DNA of 64,000 bases from Aedes albopictus (lineage: Eukaryota; Arthropoda; Insecta; Diptera; Culicidae): NCBI RefSeq assembly GCF_035046485.1, contig NC_085137.1, positions 3,387,977 through 3,451,976 on the forward strand, in the 5' to 3' direction. Below, in pieces: positions 31,794 to 41,815 of the stretch (its first letter is position 1; each line of letters starts with the position of its first letter). The notes beneath the pieces were generated by a model that was not told where the DNA came from, searched no databases, and saw only the letters and a list, made by a program, of their open reading frames with translations. Both the position numbers and the translations under genes were made by a program.

Positions 31794-31830
31794 AGTTACT
31801 TTGTAGCCAACAAGGTATCAAGGTAAGGTA

Positions 31831-33239
31831 TTATTTAGCCATGAATTTCCAAATGAGTTGCTTAAAAATATTAAAAGAAATTGGTGGAGAAATCGGAATT
31901 GAATTTGCACAGATTTTTGAGAAACAGTATTGCAAAAATTGATTATAAATTCATTCGGAATTGCCATCAAAATGTTTCAGAAATTTTAAAGAAAATTCGG
32001 TCCTAAATGATGCCAAAAATTTCATTGGGTGAAAGAAGAGTTCCACCATTACTGTTTCCAATGAATTTCAGAGATTCCATCAATGGTTATGTAGCTTTTA
32101 CAGAAAGCTTCCTGCGTTTGCGCTAGAAGTTTTTCTAAAAAATTCTCCGGGATTTTTGCTATTAACTATTCGTGACAATTTTCTAGGGCAAGTATTTGGT
32201 CTAATACCATAAGGCTTTTTGTTAGATACATTTTTCACTGGAAATATTATCTTTATTATCCCTTTTAAACCATAATTTCTATTCTGGATTTTTATTATGA
32301 AAGAATCATGTATTGTGGATACTATAATTGTTACACTAACGTACGTTCTCATTATTCCATCATCCGACATAAATACTTTTCGTGATGATGATGTATATTT
32401 TGTACTATAATTTTTCCCATTCGTTTTAAGCAAAAATAGTACATATATCTTCTTGAAAGGGGCTCCCATAATATTGTAGCCCCGGGCCCCAACATTTGTA
32501 AATCCGGCCCTGTTTATCAATGTCAAAATTAATAAAAATGAGAAAGACTAATAAGAAAACTGTTTTTTCAGAGATTCTCATCCAGAGTATTTCTTACCAA
32601 AATAAGATACACATTAACATATACGCATATCCCAAGTTACAATGAATGCTGAATAGTGATAGTATTAGTAGAACATTGGATAATTAAGGGTGTCAGTGGC
32701 CGAGCATTATGACTGCTGAACATTGGTCTGAGATATGTCTTATTGAACTTCGGATGTCAACTTAACAGTCCAAAACATTCAAAAACCTTTTCAATTCATT
32801 TCTTAAAGTCCACTGATTCATTCAAACGAAAGCATATTTTTTTCACTCAAAACTTATCAACTAACGGATTTCTCTTTTCCTAATCTCGCGTTGCCTCCTA
32901 CGATCAAATTATTCAAAACAAACTTCATAATTCACTAAATATTATGATTTCAGTAACCTCCCAATAGACTATTATGTATTAGTTTGTAAATTACGATCAA
33001 ATGATTCTAATTTTGCTCTTTTTTCATTCTTATCCCTTATGATTCCTACAATCAACACATAATAGGCTGACCAGCATTAATACATACAGCAACATGCAGA
33101 ATTAACTGTAGAAAATTGATAATGTTATTATAAAATAATGAGTAGATGATTTGCTTCGGTGTTCCGAGACATATGCTCGTTGTTAGGGGCAACGAGAAGA
33201 AACGGTCATAGTAGTCGGGAACCATCTAGGAAGGGAGAG
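31831..33239. other. AT-rich spacer with a hAT-like end
   Basis: No gene seen. A 142-codon minus frame at 32098-32526 overlaps a piece that, on the minus strand, begins CAGGGCCGGATTTACAAATG and continues GGGGCCCGGGGC (about 32460-32513). That resembles a hAT-type terminus. A matching opposite end was not found, so the frame is not a gene. Confidence 0.4.
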
Positions 33240-33241
33240 TA

Positions 33242-33350
33242 GGGCACTGCATTATTTTGATTTCATATGGGGTTTTGACGTTTCTTGGCCTTGTTGTTTA
33301 CAAAATTTCTGTAAGAGTGAAAGAGAAGGAGAGAATTTCATGCAGTGCCC
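33242..33350. mobile_element. 109-bp MITE with TA duplication
   Basis: GGGCACTGCAT at the left is matched by its exact inverse ATGCAGTGCCC at the right. TA flanks both ends (33240-33241 and 33351-33352). The short TIR and TA duplication place it with Tc1/mariner-type or similar MITEs. The interior is GAGAGAAGG-rich near the right end and not palindromic. Confidence 0.7.
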
Positions 33351-33539
33351 TATTGGCTGAGACGTGGTGCTTTAAGCTGTCTTTAAGCTGTTTCAGAACG
33401 CAAGCAATTGAAGAATTAGATTTTCTGTTGATCATCTGATCGTGCTTTATTGAATCCTAGATTGAATCTTACTTTGGATTTGAGCTAGACTCTACATTAA
33501 CTATCTGTAACTTAACCATAGAGCAAATAATCAGCATAT

Positions 33540-33900
33540 AATCACCCAAGTAAGTTTTCCTAGTGTCCATATTGCTTCCTCACTCACAATACAGGCTTAG
33601 TTCAATTTTTGTTAGTGATAATGCAGACACAACAATTAATGCTCTTGTTTTCGAGGATATGCATACAATTCTTCATGGTGTAGATGCTAAGGTAAGTGAC
33701 TATGAATCTGAAGGTTCGAGATCGATACCCAGTTTTCCCATACATCTCTTCTGTGAAAAAAAGCCTGAAATGGTGAAAAATTGGCCCAAGAAAATGTATA
33801 ATTTCAAATAATTACTTATTGAGCGCATATTAAGCCTTAAATCATCCTTTCAAAGAACCTCAAATCAGCTATGTAAATAAATAAAATAATCAAACTTGTG
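33540..33900 (-). repeat. dispersed repeat family with TTCAGC motifs, inverted copy
   Basis: Read on the minus strand it gives CATATCCTCGAAAACAAGAG, AAATTGAACTAAGCCTGTAT and GGTTCTTTGAAAGGATGATT, the order found at 22930-23260. The 82-codon frame within it is not conserved in the other copy. Confidence 0.6.
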
Positions 33901-34051
33901 CCCAGCTTTCTTCGAGTTTCGAATGATGATTTTATTTGGCGGTTATGGCGTTCAGTCTTTGAAGGAATAATTCAAAAACGAACGGAAACATATGACGTTT
34001 CGATGATGATGGGTTATTTTGATTATTGGATTTCAGCCAAAACATAAAATA

Positions 34052-34644
34052 CAGGGTGCGGCAGGAAAAAATGCGAAAAGTTCAAGGCACTATTACACGC
34101 TAAATATGAGATATATATATATGACTATTTTTTCATGACAGTGTATCAGTCAATGTCTATATTCTAGCACTGCAAAATAAAAATGAACATATTTGATGTT
34201 TAACATGTGATAATGTAAGCCTAATAAGCGGGTATCAACAAACTGCGCGCCCAATGGTCATTGAACAAAATGACTATAACAGTAAAAAAACTAGCTTAAA
34301 TTTGATGAACAACCAGACCACACTGATCCAGAGCCATGTAATTTCTCATCCTAGATGAAATAAGTACATATATTTGATTATATTGTAGAGAAAATTAAAA
34401 GGTTTGTTTTATCAGATATGAAATTTAGCGACCCGTGTACTTTTCTACGGTTTGAAAATTCTCAATGTCTTCAGCTTCAGGCGTCACCCTGTAAAGGTTA
34501 GTGGTAAAAATTTTAATTAACTTTTCAGAAAACTAGCCTATTAGAGATCATGGAACGTTGAAACATAGATTGGTTAACGTCAAATGGGCGAAAACGAGGT
34601 TTGAAGTTGAAAAACACTTTCGCATTTTTTCCTGCCGCATACTG
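34052..34644. mobile_element. 593-bp TIR element with CAGGGTGCGGCAGG ends
   Basis: The left end is CAGGGTGCGGCAGGAAAAAA and the right end, inverted, is CAGTATGCGGCAGGAAAAAA; both continue into TGCGAAA. The flanking bases are TA on the left and TT on the right, perhaps a decayed TA duplication. No transposase frame. Ends starting CAG with a C/G-rich first dozen bases would suit a Tc1/mariner or hAT passenger. Confidence 0.7.
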
Positions 34645-35276
34645 TTATTGAAGTTATAGCACAAAAGGTAGGCGTTTTGAAAAACAACATGGGACTGACA
34701 TGCGAAGAGGGGCAGTACGTGCACTGAAAAAAATTGACACGATCGATTGATGTGTTTTAACTTATGAGCTGAGTCAAAATCGTCAACGATAGTCTGATGT
34801 GTTTTCCAATGTATATTCTGTTTCGCACACTTTAGATACATCTGAATCATAATATGGATTTCTCAGCAAAGCTTACACCTCTGAATTAAATGTGATTCAC
34901 TTCAATCTAAGCTGTGTTACACTTTGTGTTTGAATGCCTTTATCTTTAACTGAATCAAACAGCCAAACATTACAATCTCACATGTGATACGATTAAAATT
35001 GAAGTAATCTTTCAAATGAATTTGCGCCACTGTTTTTTTCAAACGGATTTCATAATTGGTGACACATGACCCGTGAAAAAACCTTCAAACACCCAACGTT
35101 TTTCAAAATGGTCGACCAACAGCATAACGTGATCGTGTCGTCGGCCATCTCAACTCTGGTCTCTTATAGGCAAGACCAGTCTGGTCTTGAGGCAAGACCA
35201 GTTATTTTCACATAAGAAAATGTTATTTCTTTATTTTTACGCGGCAAATAAGTGAGTGTCTTCATTTAATACGTGA

Positions 35277-35426
35277 TTGTCGAACCATGGACATCGAAGT
35301 TGGAGGGGTGTCTGCGGATGGACATTCCGTGAACTACAGCATTTTTGCAGTCTGTGTTTAGATGATGAATCTTTTGAGGTTATTTTCGCTCAGGACGATC
35401 ACCACAAACGGATTTCCTGTTTTTAA
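35277..35426 (+). pseudogene. ZAD-like (CxxC) exon fragment
   Basis: A stop-bounded frame of 49 codons without an early ATG reads CSLCLDDESFEVIFAQDDHH then KRISCF before a TAA at 35424. A Cys-x2-Cys-Leu followed by an Ile-Phe and a Lys-Ile-x-x-Cys-like pattern is how the N-terminal half of insect ZAD domains begins; the second CxxC half is missing. GTAAGATTG begins at 35429 and TTTCAG ends at about 35491, an intron-sized gap of ~63 bp, although the TAA falls just before it. It could be a captured and decayed exon inside a TIR element, or chance. Confidence 0.3.
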
Positions 35427-35749
35427 AGGTAAGATTGATGCACGGGAAAGAGAGCAATTATTACTTAATTTCAACCAAAAACATGTTTCAGGTGTGCTAA
35501 ATTAATCAAACCAATTTGGTTCTACTGCTGGGCATGGTTGATCTAGATCCGGAACCCGCTGCAATACGTGAAAATGCAGGCTGTTTTGCAGGGCGAAATG
35601 GCGGTAATTATCAACGAAAAGCGTTAAATGTGAGTATCTATAAAATGTTTAGTATCAAATACGTGCTAAAAAAAACAAAACAATAAAATATTATAACAAT
35701 TTCAAACTTCGAGTTTTATTCAACACAGAGCATTGAATTTGCCTTTAAA

Positions 35750-35893
35750 GTGAAGTGCCCATATTTCGCGCGAGCTCTTGATTTTGCATTTACGATTTTA
35801 GTTTGAATATCAGAAGATGTAAACCATCACTTGAAGTTCAAACTAAAATCGTGATGGTAAAACTGAGCTCGCGTGAAATAAGGGCATTTTACA
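35750..35893. mobile_element. nested hairpin MITE (~145 bp)
   Basis: AAGTGCCCATATTTCGCGCG at the left faces CGCGTGAAATAAGGGCATTT at the right. Inner arms CGATTTTAGTTTGAA and TTCAAACTAAAATCG are exact inverses around a ~35-nt loop. Confidence 0.7.
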
Positions 35894-36234
35894 TAGTAAT
35901 GTTTACCTGGAAAACTGCATGGGTAGTATGACATGGAATCCATGTGCATTAGAATACCAAATTCATATTCAGCACAATATGACATTTATGTATTCACATG
36001 TTGAATATCATTAGATTGATAAGGTATATTCATTGGCAATTTAATCGGAATACATATTTGTTTCATTCGGATTCCGTGTGAGTTACATAATAGAATCGTG
36101 TGGATTGTTGTTAGTTCGGGGAAAAAAATAAATTGGTGATTCTAAATGTTCTACACGTGACTATCACGGGTTTTACAATTTGCGCAAATCTATATGTAAA
36201 ACACATTGCTCAGACGTGTAAATTTTTTTGAGTG

Positions 36235-36805
36235 TGGCCCACTAAAACCGTCACTAGCTATGTTATGCATCATAGATCACTTTGCAAGCACTTTTCGAGG
36301 TGGAATTGCCGGAAGGCAGTACCTGCCGTTTCTTAATTCGTCTGGTAAAATAACACAGAGCAAAGAAAACGCGTTACAGAGAGTTTTGAAAATGCAGCCG
36401 CTCGCACGCATAGTCTGCTACGATTAATTTAGTTATCCCACATCTCTACTAAAGCCTGGAACACAGAGTGTCCGTTCCGTCGAGGTTCGCGATTTTTTGA
36501 CAGTTTTTCCCTTGGGAAATGTGTCAAACTACTGTCGCGGACACACAAATGTATACCTTTCGTGACGAACCAGCACAACTGTGCTGTTGAGCAATAACAG
36601 GTTTGCATATATCTTTATCTCTTTAGTCTTTGTTTTATGTGATGTAAACTGTTTTGGAAATTGAACTATTACTTATACTTGTATGTGTGCATACAAACTT
36701 TTGTTAACGTTGCATGTGGGATTTACCATAACAAGTTGAACAAAAAGTGGACAAATACCGAAAAATATGAAAAAGTTGTATCTGTCGCATATTTTTTATT
36801 TTCGA
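36235..36805. other. unassigned spacer
   Basis: No gene or recognised element. GTGTCCGTTCCG near 36460 and CGCGGACACAC near 36535 form a weak inverted pair that may mark a small foldback. Confidence 0.4.
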
Positions 36806-37070
36806 CTAGCTGTCCCGGCAAACTTTATCTTGCCAAGATGTGGTGGTTTGACAACTATTCAGGTCATTGTTGCATCGCACTTTAGATTGGTTGAATTTCG
36901 ATCGTGGCAATTCTCTTCCCAGCTTATTTAAAATCAGTTCTTTATCAATTTTCTAACTTTTCAACTCAGCCACCATCAATATGATTCGAACCGTGCCAGA
37001 GTCATGCTGATCGGTTCATCCTTTCATGAATTTTGTTGCCTCAAAGAGACTTTAAACTCATTTATATCTA
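36806..37070 (+). mobile_element. CTAG-ended element, body type B, copy 2
   Basis: It starts CTAGCTGTCCCGGCAAACTT and shares AACTCAGCCACCATCAATAT, GTGCCAGAGTCATGCTGATC and TGAATTTTGTTGCCTCAAAG with 14702-15009. Its TATC/TATA tail runs straight into the tail of a body-A copy in opposite orientation. Confidence 0.75.
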
Positions 37071-37312
37071 TCTATATAAAAATGCAGTGGCATATGTGGG
37101 ACCGCGCATAGCTTGCGAACGGAAGGTCCGATTTCGGTCGTCTTAGTTTTGTTCTGTTAGTTTTCACCCAAGGAAGGTTTATGAGGCAAAAAACATGAAA
37201 AAACTGAGACTTTTTAGAAATCGATCTTTCATACATTTTGACCGGGACTTCTTCTTGGCTAGAAACGTCAAAAAACGCAGTAGGCAAGACAAAGCTTGCC
37301 GGGTACAGCTAG
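37071..37312 (-). mobile_element. CTAG-ended element, body type A, copy 3
   Basis: It begins at TCTATATAAAAATGCAGTGG and ends AAGCTTGCCGGGTACAGCTAG-like (last 7 bases CAGCTAG at 37306-37312). Joined tail to tail with 36806-37070, the pair forms a ~507-bp unit whose two outer ends are inverted copies over about 30 bp. Confidence 0.75.
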
Positions 37313-38087
37313 TATTTATAGTTTTATCTAAGCAGTTAAAGCTAGTAATCGATAGATTAAGGGTAGTTCTTCCAAATGAGGCATAATAATTGTTGTTTTG
37401 TTGGGATATTTTAGAGTTCTGGAGAGCTATAGTTGAGTAATTTGTATGGAGATATCACTTTTTTGCGCTCCTTCTCGCAAGAGATATGGAGATAGGCGGA
37501 GGCTGTCAATCGTGCAGAGAGACATTATGAGGAAATGAACATGTTTATCGTTCTTAGGAATGCGTCGTTTCTACGGTATTATAATCGGAACTAATTATAA
37601 TTAATTGTATTCAATATCGAGATATTTACGGCACATGTAAATTTATCAAAACGACAATTTTTAATTGATCCTGCTATCAGAAGCTCATGCTTTAAAAGAA
37701 AGTTTTGCCACTTTTAGATCTTCTCGAAAAAAAACTTCATTGCTCCTACTGGCTCCACTTCTACCGATATAATTAGCGCCAGACGTTGCAATGCATTTCA
37801 TAGTTCTTAGATTGTGCTCTTTTATTTTAATTTAAAAAAAAAAACTTCGCCCGCAAACAAAACAACTCTAACCACAACGAAGTCACGCACAAAGTTTGAA
37901 CGTCTATTTTTGTGGCAAGTATTGGCAGCCGTTGTAAACAACACAAACAGCGTTGCCGAATCGACATGTAACTTACACTCATCTCTATGTGGAGGATTTC
38001 TAGTCTCTGCTAGTCTACAGCAATGTCTTTTTGCCGCAGAAAGAGAAATAAACACCGTCACGGTGTCTGTGGCAAAAAATATCATAC
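37313..38087. other. unassigned spacer
   Basis: No gene. Opposing 92- and 96-codon frames at 37814-38112 overlap and have no domain. ACACCGTCACGGTGT near 38052 is a short palindrome. Confidence 0.45.
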
Positions 38088-38546
38088 ACTGAAAATAATC
38101 GACACGCCTCATTCATGTTCTTTTACACGTTAATGTATCGTTTAAAATAGCATGCTATATTTACGTGTAATTCTTTTGAATCAGATGTTGAATAGTTTTG
38201 GTTCCAAACCACTGTCTTTAACACATGATTTGATCGTGTTTGACAGTGTGTTTATGTATCGATAATGGACAAGGTTCGCCTATTACTTAATGTACATCAC
38301 CAAACTCGCTCGCGTTAAGTATGTTTTAGCATGCTTAATTTTTGAAGAACAGGAACCCAAAGCTGGGTGCCTATTACTAATATTCTGAAGAAAATTGACA
38401 TTAATGATGACATATTAACGTGTTTAACACATGATTTCGAAAAGTGTATCTACGACTGGTTTGACACGTTAATTTCAATTGTTTTCCAACTAGTGAAAAT
38501 TTATGTGTGAAACGTGTGATTTGAACGTGTAGAATATTTTCAGTAT
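38088..38546. mobile_element. 459-bp TIR element related to 34722-36234
   Basis: The left end is CACTGAAAATAATCGACACG and the right end, inverted, is ATACTGAAAATATTCTACACG-like (last bases TTTTCAGTAT at 38537-38546). ACACGT and GTGTAAA-type subterminal motifs are frequent. No coding capacity. Confidence 0.6.
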
Positions 38547-38559
38547 AGAAAAAAAAAAT

Positions 38560-38830
38560 CAGTATGGCTAAGTCACCCACCAAATGAAAGCTAAGGATGT
38601 CCTCTTTCATTTGAGGCTAAGAGCGAAATGTTCTATTGAGGGGTCTTGAACAATTTTTATTGTTTTTCGTGATTTCTAGAACAAATTTCCGAAAAATACC
38701 CATTTTTTGGTACATTTAACCCAAAATTTGTATGAGAAAATGACCCCCGGTAGAACATTTCGCTCTTGGCACCAAATGAAAGCATAGAGAGACCCTTAGC
38801 TCTCATTTGGTGGGTGTCTTAAGGATACTG
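38560..38830. mobile_element. 271-bp MITE with ~78-bp inverted arms
   Basis: It begins CAGTATGGCTAAGTCACCCA and ends, inverted, CAGTATCCTTAAGACACCCA. Both arms continue through CCAAATGAAAGCTAAGG and on to GAGCGAAATGTTCT. The loop of ~115 nt has TGATTTCTAGAACAAATTTC. It sits 14 bp from the previous TIR element. Confidence 0.8.
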
Positions 38831-38964
38831 TTTTTTTTTCTAACAATATTGTTCTACCATAGACACCGTGCTGTGGTTTTGTGTTTGTGTACATGGATGT
38901 CAAAACATTTCAACATGTAGGATTTTCATTGGCGATTCTCTTTGTCTTTTTGGAGAGACCTGTA

Positions 38965-39070
38965 GGTGAATTCCGGCGCACATTTTCTTCGAAGAGAAGA
39001 CAATTTTCTTGCTGGTGAGCAATGGAAGAAAATTTCTTCTCTTCGAAGAAACTGTGCGCCGGAATTCACC
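38965..39070. mobile_element. 106-bp near-perfect hairpin MITE
   Basis: GGTGAATTCCGGCGCACA at the left is matched by TGTGCGCCGGAATTCACC at the right. The stems continue through TTCTTCGAAGAGAAGA, which is itself dyadic, leaving about 15 nt of loop. One of the strongest potential hairpins in the window. Confidence 0.8.
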
Positions 39071-39554
39071 CCCTGATATATATTTCTAAGTTTTATCCAG
39101 AGACGAAACTAGTGAAGACGGTCTTCGTTTTGTCTAGATTTTTATTTATTCTTCTTCTTCTTCTACCGATTTATGGTGATGTTATTTTTTGGGATGGTTG
39201 TTCAAACTCGTACATGAACGCATCATATCACATGTATTGCGATTGAATACCACTCATGCACAAAATGATGTTTAAAATATTTTGTTTTCACTTTAGTTTT
39301 GACAGCGTAACAGAAGAAAATGTTCGTCATAAGGGCGATGCAAATATTTAATTTGTTTTATGTCACCCCTCCCCCTTAAAAAATCCCAAAATATTGAAGG
39401 GGCGAAAAAAAACATGGCGGCTAATGACTCCACTTTCAATAGACAAAATGTTTACAAGCAACTTGTTTTCAATAGTGGAAATATATTTTTTCAATAGTTG
39501 GTAAAAAATTTGGGTAAAATTTTCAATAGTTTTTTTTGAATTGTTCTTTATTTA
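39071..39554. other. AT-rich spacer
   Basis: No gene seen. A GTCACCCCTCCCCC block near 39363 resembles the inverted repeat at 972-1045. Confidence 0.4.
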
Positions 39555-39902
39555 TTTTCAGGAGGTCTAAGAGGATTCCAGAGGAGTATTAGGAGTGTTA
39601 ATAGGGTATCTAATGAGTTTTCAGGGTATTCCATGAGGAATCAGTTCCATTGGGGTTTCAAGGGGCCCCCTGAAGCGTCACAGCAGTCTGTCGTATGGAT
39701 TTGCTACAGCTGTGTCGTGCGTCATGTTTTCCTTTCGAAATTGCACGTCCCTGCTGAGAGGTATGTCAGAGGGCCCCAGAGGGTTTCAAGGGGCTATCAG
39801 GAGGCTTCAGTGTGGTTTCAGGAGGTCTCTGGAGGTTTCATGGGAACCTGGGGGGCTCAAGGCATTTCAATGGGTCTCAGAGGTCAGAAGAGAAATTTAG
39901 GG
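39555..39902 (+). repeat. G/T-rich degenerate repeat, copy 3
   Basis: A loose array of GGTTTCAGGAGG, GGTTTCAAGGGG and GGGGGCTCAAGG motifs spaced about 20-30 bp. It is the most extended example of the family also seen at 405-482 and 3225-3400. It abuts an RTE fragment. Confidence 0.6.
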
Positions 39903-40167
39903 ACGCATTGTGGAAAGAAATCGGGCTTTCTTTGGACTCCGTAGAACTCTACGATTGAAGGTTACTGCCTACAAAACGCTGATTAGACCGGTAGTCCTCT
40001 ATGGGCACGAAACATGGGTCCTACGAGCAGAGGACCACCGCACTCTTGGAGTTTTCGAACGGGAGGTGTTGCGTACCAGCTACGGCGCAGTGCAGATGAA
40101 GATGGGACTTGGGTTGCTGAGAGAATCAACCATCATCTACACCACGAAAATCGTGAGGCTACAGTGA
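39903..40167 (+). pseudogene. RTE-clade polymerase fragment, truncated at both ends
   Basis: The frame from the Met at 39910 reads FFGLRRTLRLKVTAYKTLI, RPVVLYGHETWVL and LGVFEREVLRTSYGAVQ. These match the stretch just after the RT domain in the frame at 51684-53180 (residues ~325-385 there). After GAVQ near 40100 the homology is lost, so the downstream WRRRMNHEL and AGHV motifs are gone in this frame. A short RTE relic of unknown family. Confidence 0.75.
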
Positions 40168-41462
40168 GAGTAAGTCTCTTCTATGCGGATGATACTAAGC
40201 TATACAAATATTGTCGTTACGTGCATCAACGAATGCATTGACATTTTCAGAAAAATATAACACTCAATTCCATCACCTCACACCTGGCATACACGCACTA
40301 ATGTGTGAACCCTCGCAAATCATATTCCACCATCACTCCGGCATCCGCATGAATTTGTGCAGACTCAGAGGTAGATTCGGTCTGAAGTGGATACAAACGA
40401 TTGCAATCATCACATCCTTCCCCTTCTGACGTGGCAGTCGCCATTGTCACCTAAAAATAGAAGATTACCAACACTCACACACTGAAGATTCCTGCTAGTC
40501 TACGGTAGATATTTATCTAATTGGTTCCTTGTGTGATTGGTTTGGCGATACTGGAAATGTATCCACGGGTGGACGATCAAGCTCAAGCTTAAAGGAACCC
40601 CTTTCTGTCACTTTTCCTTTCGACATTTTGTCTTTCGACGTTTTGTCTCCCATCCGACTAACTGCGACTAAGAAGGACGAAAGCACTCTTTCTCTGTGTA
40701 ACGGAAATATCCTTTCCTTTCTAGGCATAGACGGTTATCGTATCTTCATAGGTTGTTTTGATTCTCTGAGCAAGAACCTGATTTGTGAAAAGTAGCTTTT
40801 CAGTTACACTTTCGACTCGCTACCAGCCCTGCACGTATGCTTCCAACCCGCTGCAGCTTATGAACCACTTACTTATATGCAGATATGGTCCAAGATATAA
40901 TTTTTCATAATTTAATTTCGTCTCTTTCACTCCTCCAATTCTCGGCTCGCTCGCTGGCTCGAGGTCGACGAGAGCCATTCTTGCCATGGGATATGGGCAC
41001 TCCTCGGTCAGGCAAATTGCTTCCAGCCATCAGCCATCAGCGAAGCTTCCTCACCCTCCTGTGTTCCATTATCCTTGGAGCGGTTCTCACGTATTTTTTT
41101 TGCTGTTGTTCCTTCATGAAGCCTCTGCATATTGGGACGAACCGCAATGTATTTCTTACTTTGCATACCCTTCCTCACGTGTTCGGGATAAACCAACCAA
41201 CCAACGACCGAGCAGCGCCAGTGGTCAGTATTGGCCCCAGCGCTTCTGGAAGAGGCCTGCAGAAATCCAAACTAGCAGAGCTACGAGGACGAACCGATTC
41301 CAAAGGGCCGTGTATCGGTGTAATTTGCAATCATATTTTTACCCGCGATGATTTGTGGCTGGGTCGGCCCGTGTTTTGATGGAAACGGGGTCGCGTTGGG
41401 AAGTTGTTCGTTGAAAATCAATGTATTCAATATTGGGTGTTCAGTATTGACGCATTTCAATA
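40168..41462. other. unique-looking DNA, no gene found
   Basis: A 164-codon frame (40885-41379) and an overlapping 121-codon frame (40986-41351) are open, but neither shows a domain, and they overlap in different frames. A purely chance origin in GC-richer DNA is likely. Confidence 0.45.
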
Positions 41463-41815
41463 TTTTTAGAAGACATCAACAATTTTTAAGAATTTAAAAA
41501 AAATAAAAGAATAAAAAAATAGGAATTTAAAAAAATAATTAAAAATTTTGATAAATTACTAAGAATTTTTAAGGATTTTCTAGAATTTTTGAATTTTTTA
41601 AAGAATTTTTGAGAATTTTTAAGAATTTTTAAGAATTTTTAGGAATTTTTAGGAATTTTTAAGAATTTTTAAGAATTTTTAAGAATTTTTAAGAATTTTT
41701 CAGAATTTTTAAGAATTTTTAAGAATTTTTAAAAACTCTCAAGAATTTTCAAGAACTTTTAAGAAATTTTAAGAATTTTTAAGAATTTCCAAGAATTTTG
41801 AGGAATTTTTTAGAA
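41463..41815 (+). repeat. AAGAATTTTT 10-bp tandem repeat
   Basis: About 330 bp dominated by the 10-bp unit AAGAATTTTT, most regular between 41605 and 41740, with A/T-only decay at the left end. The T5 runs recur close to every helical turn, the arrangement that gives intrinsically curved DNA. No other copy of this array is in the window. Confidence 0.9.

Larger units (their letters stand above)
34722..36234. mobile_element. 1.5-kb TIR element, possible gene-fragment carrier
   Basis: The left end is CACTGAAAAAAATTGACACG; the right end, inverted, is CACTCAAAAAAATTTACACG. The shorter element at 38088-38546 has nearly the same ends. The interior differs between the two: here it includes a ~145-bp hairpin (35750-35893) and a short frame resembling a zinc-finger-associated domain (35277-35426). 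No transposase is present. Confidence 0.55.

Noticed and set aside
32098..32526. 142-codon minus frame beside a hAT-like end
   Set aside because: Its first residues are simply the translated terminal repeat; no transposase motif follows.
40885..41379. 164-codon frame in unique DNA
   Set aside because: It overlaps another long frame (40986-41351), has no recognisable domain and no splice-site pattern typical of an exon.
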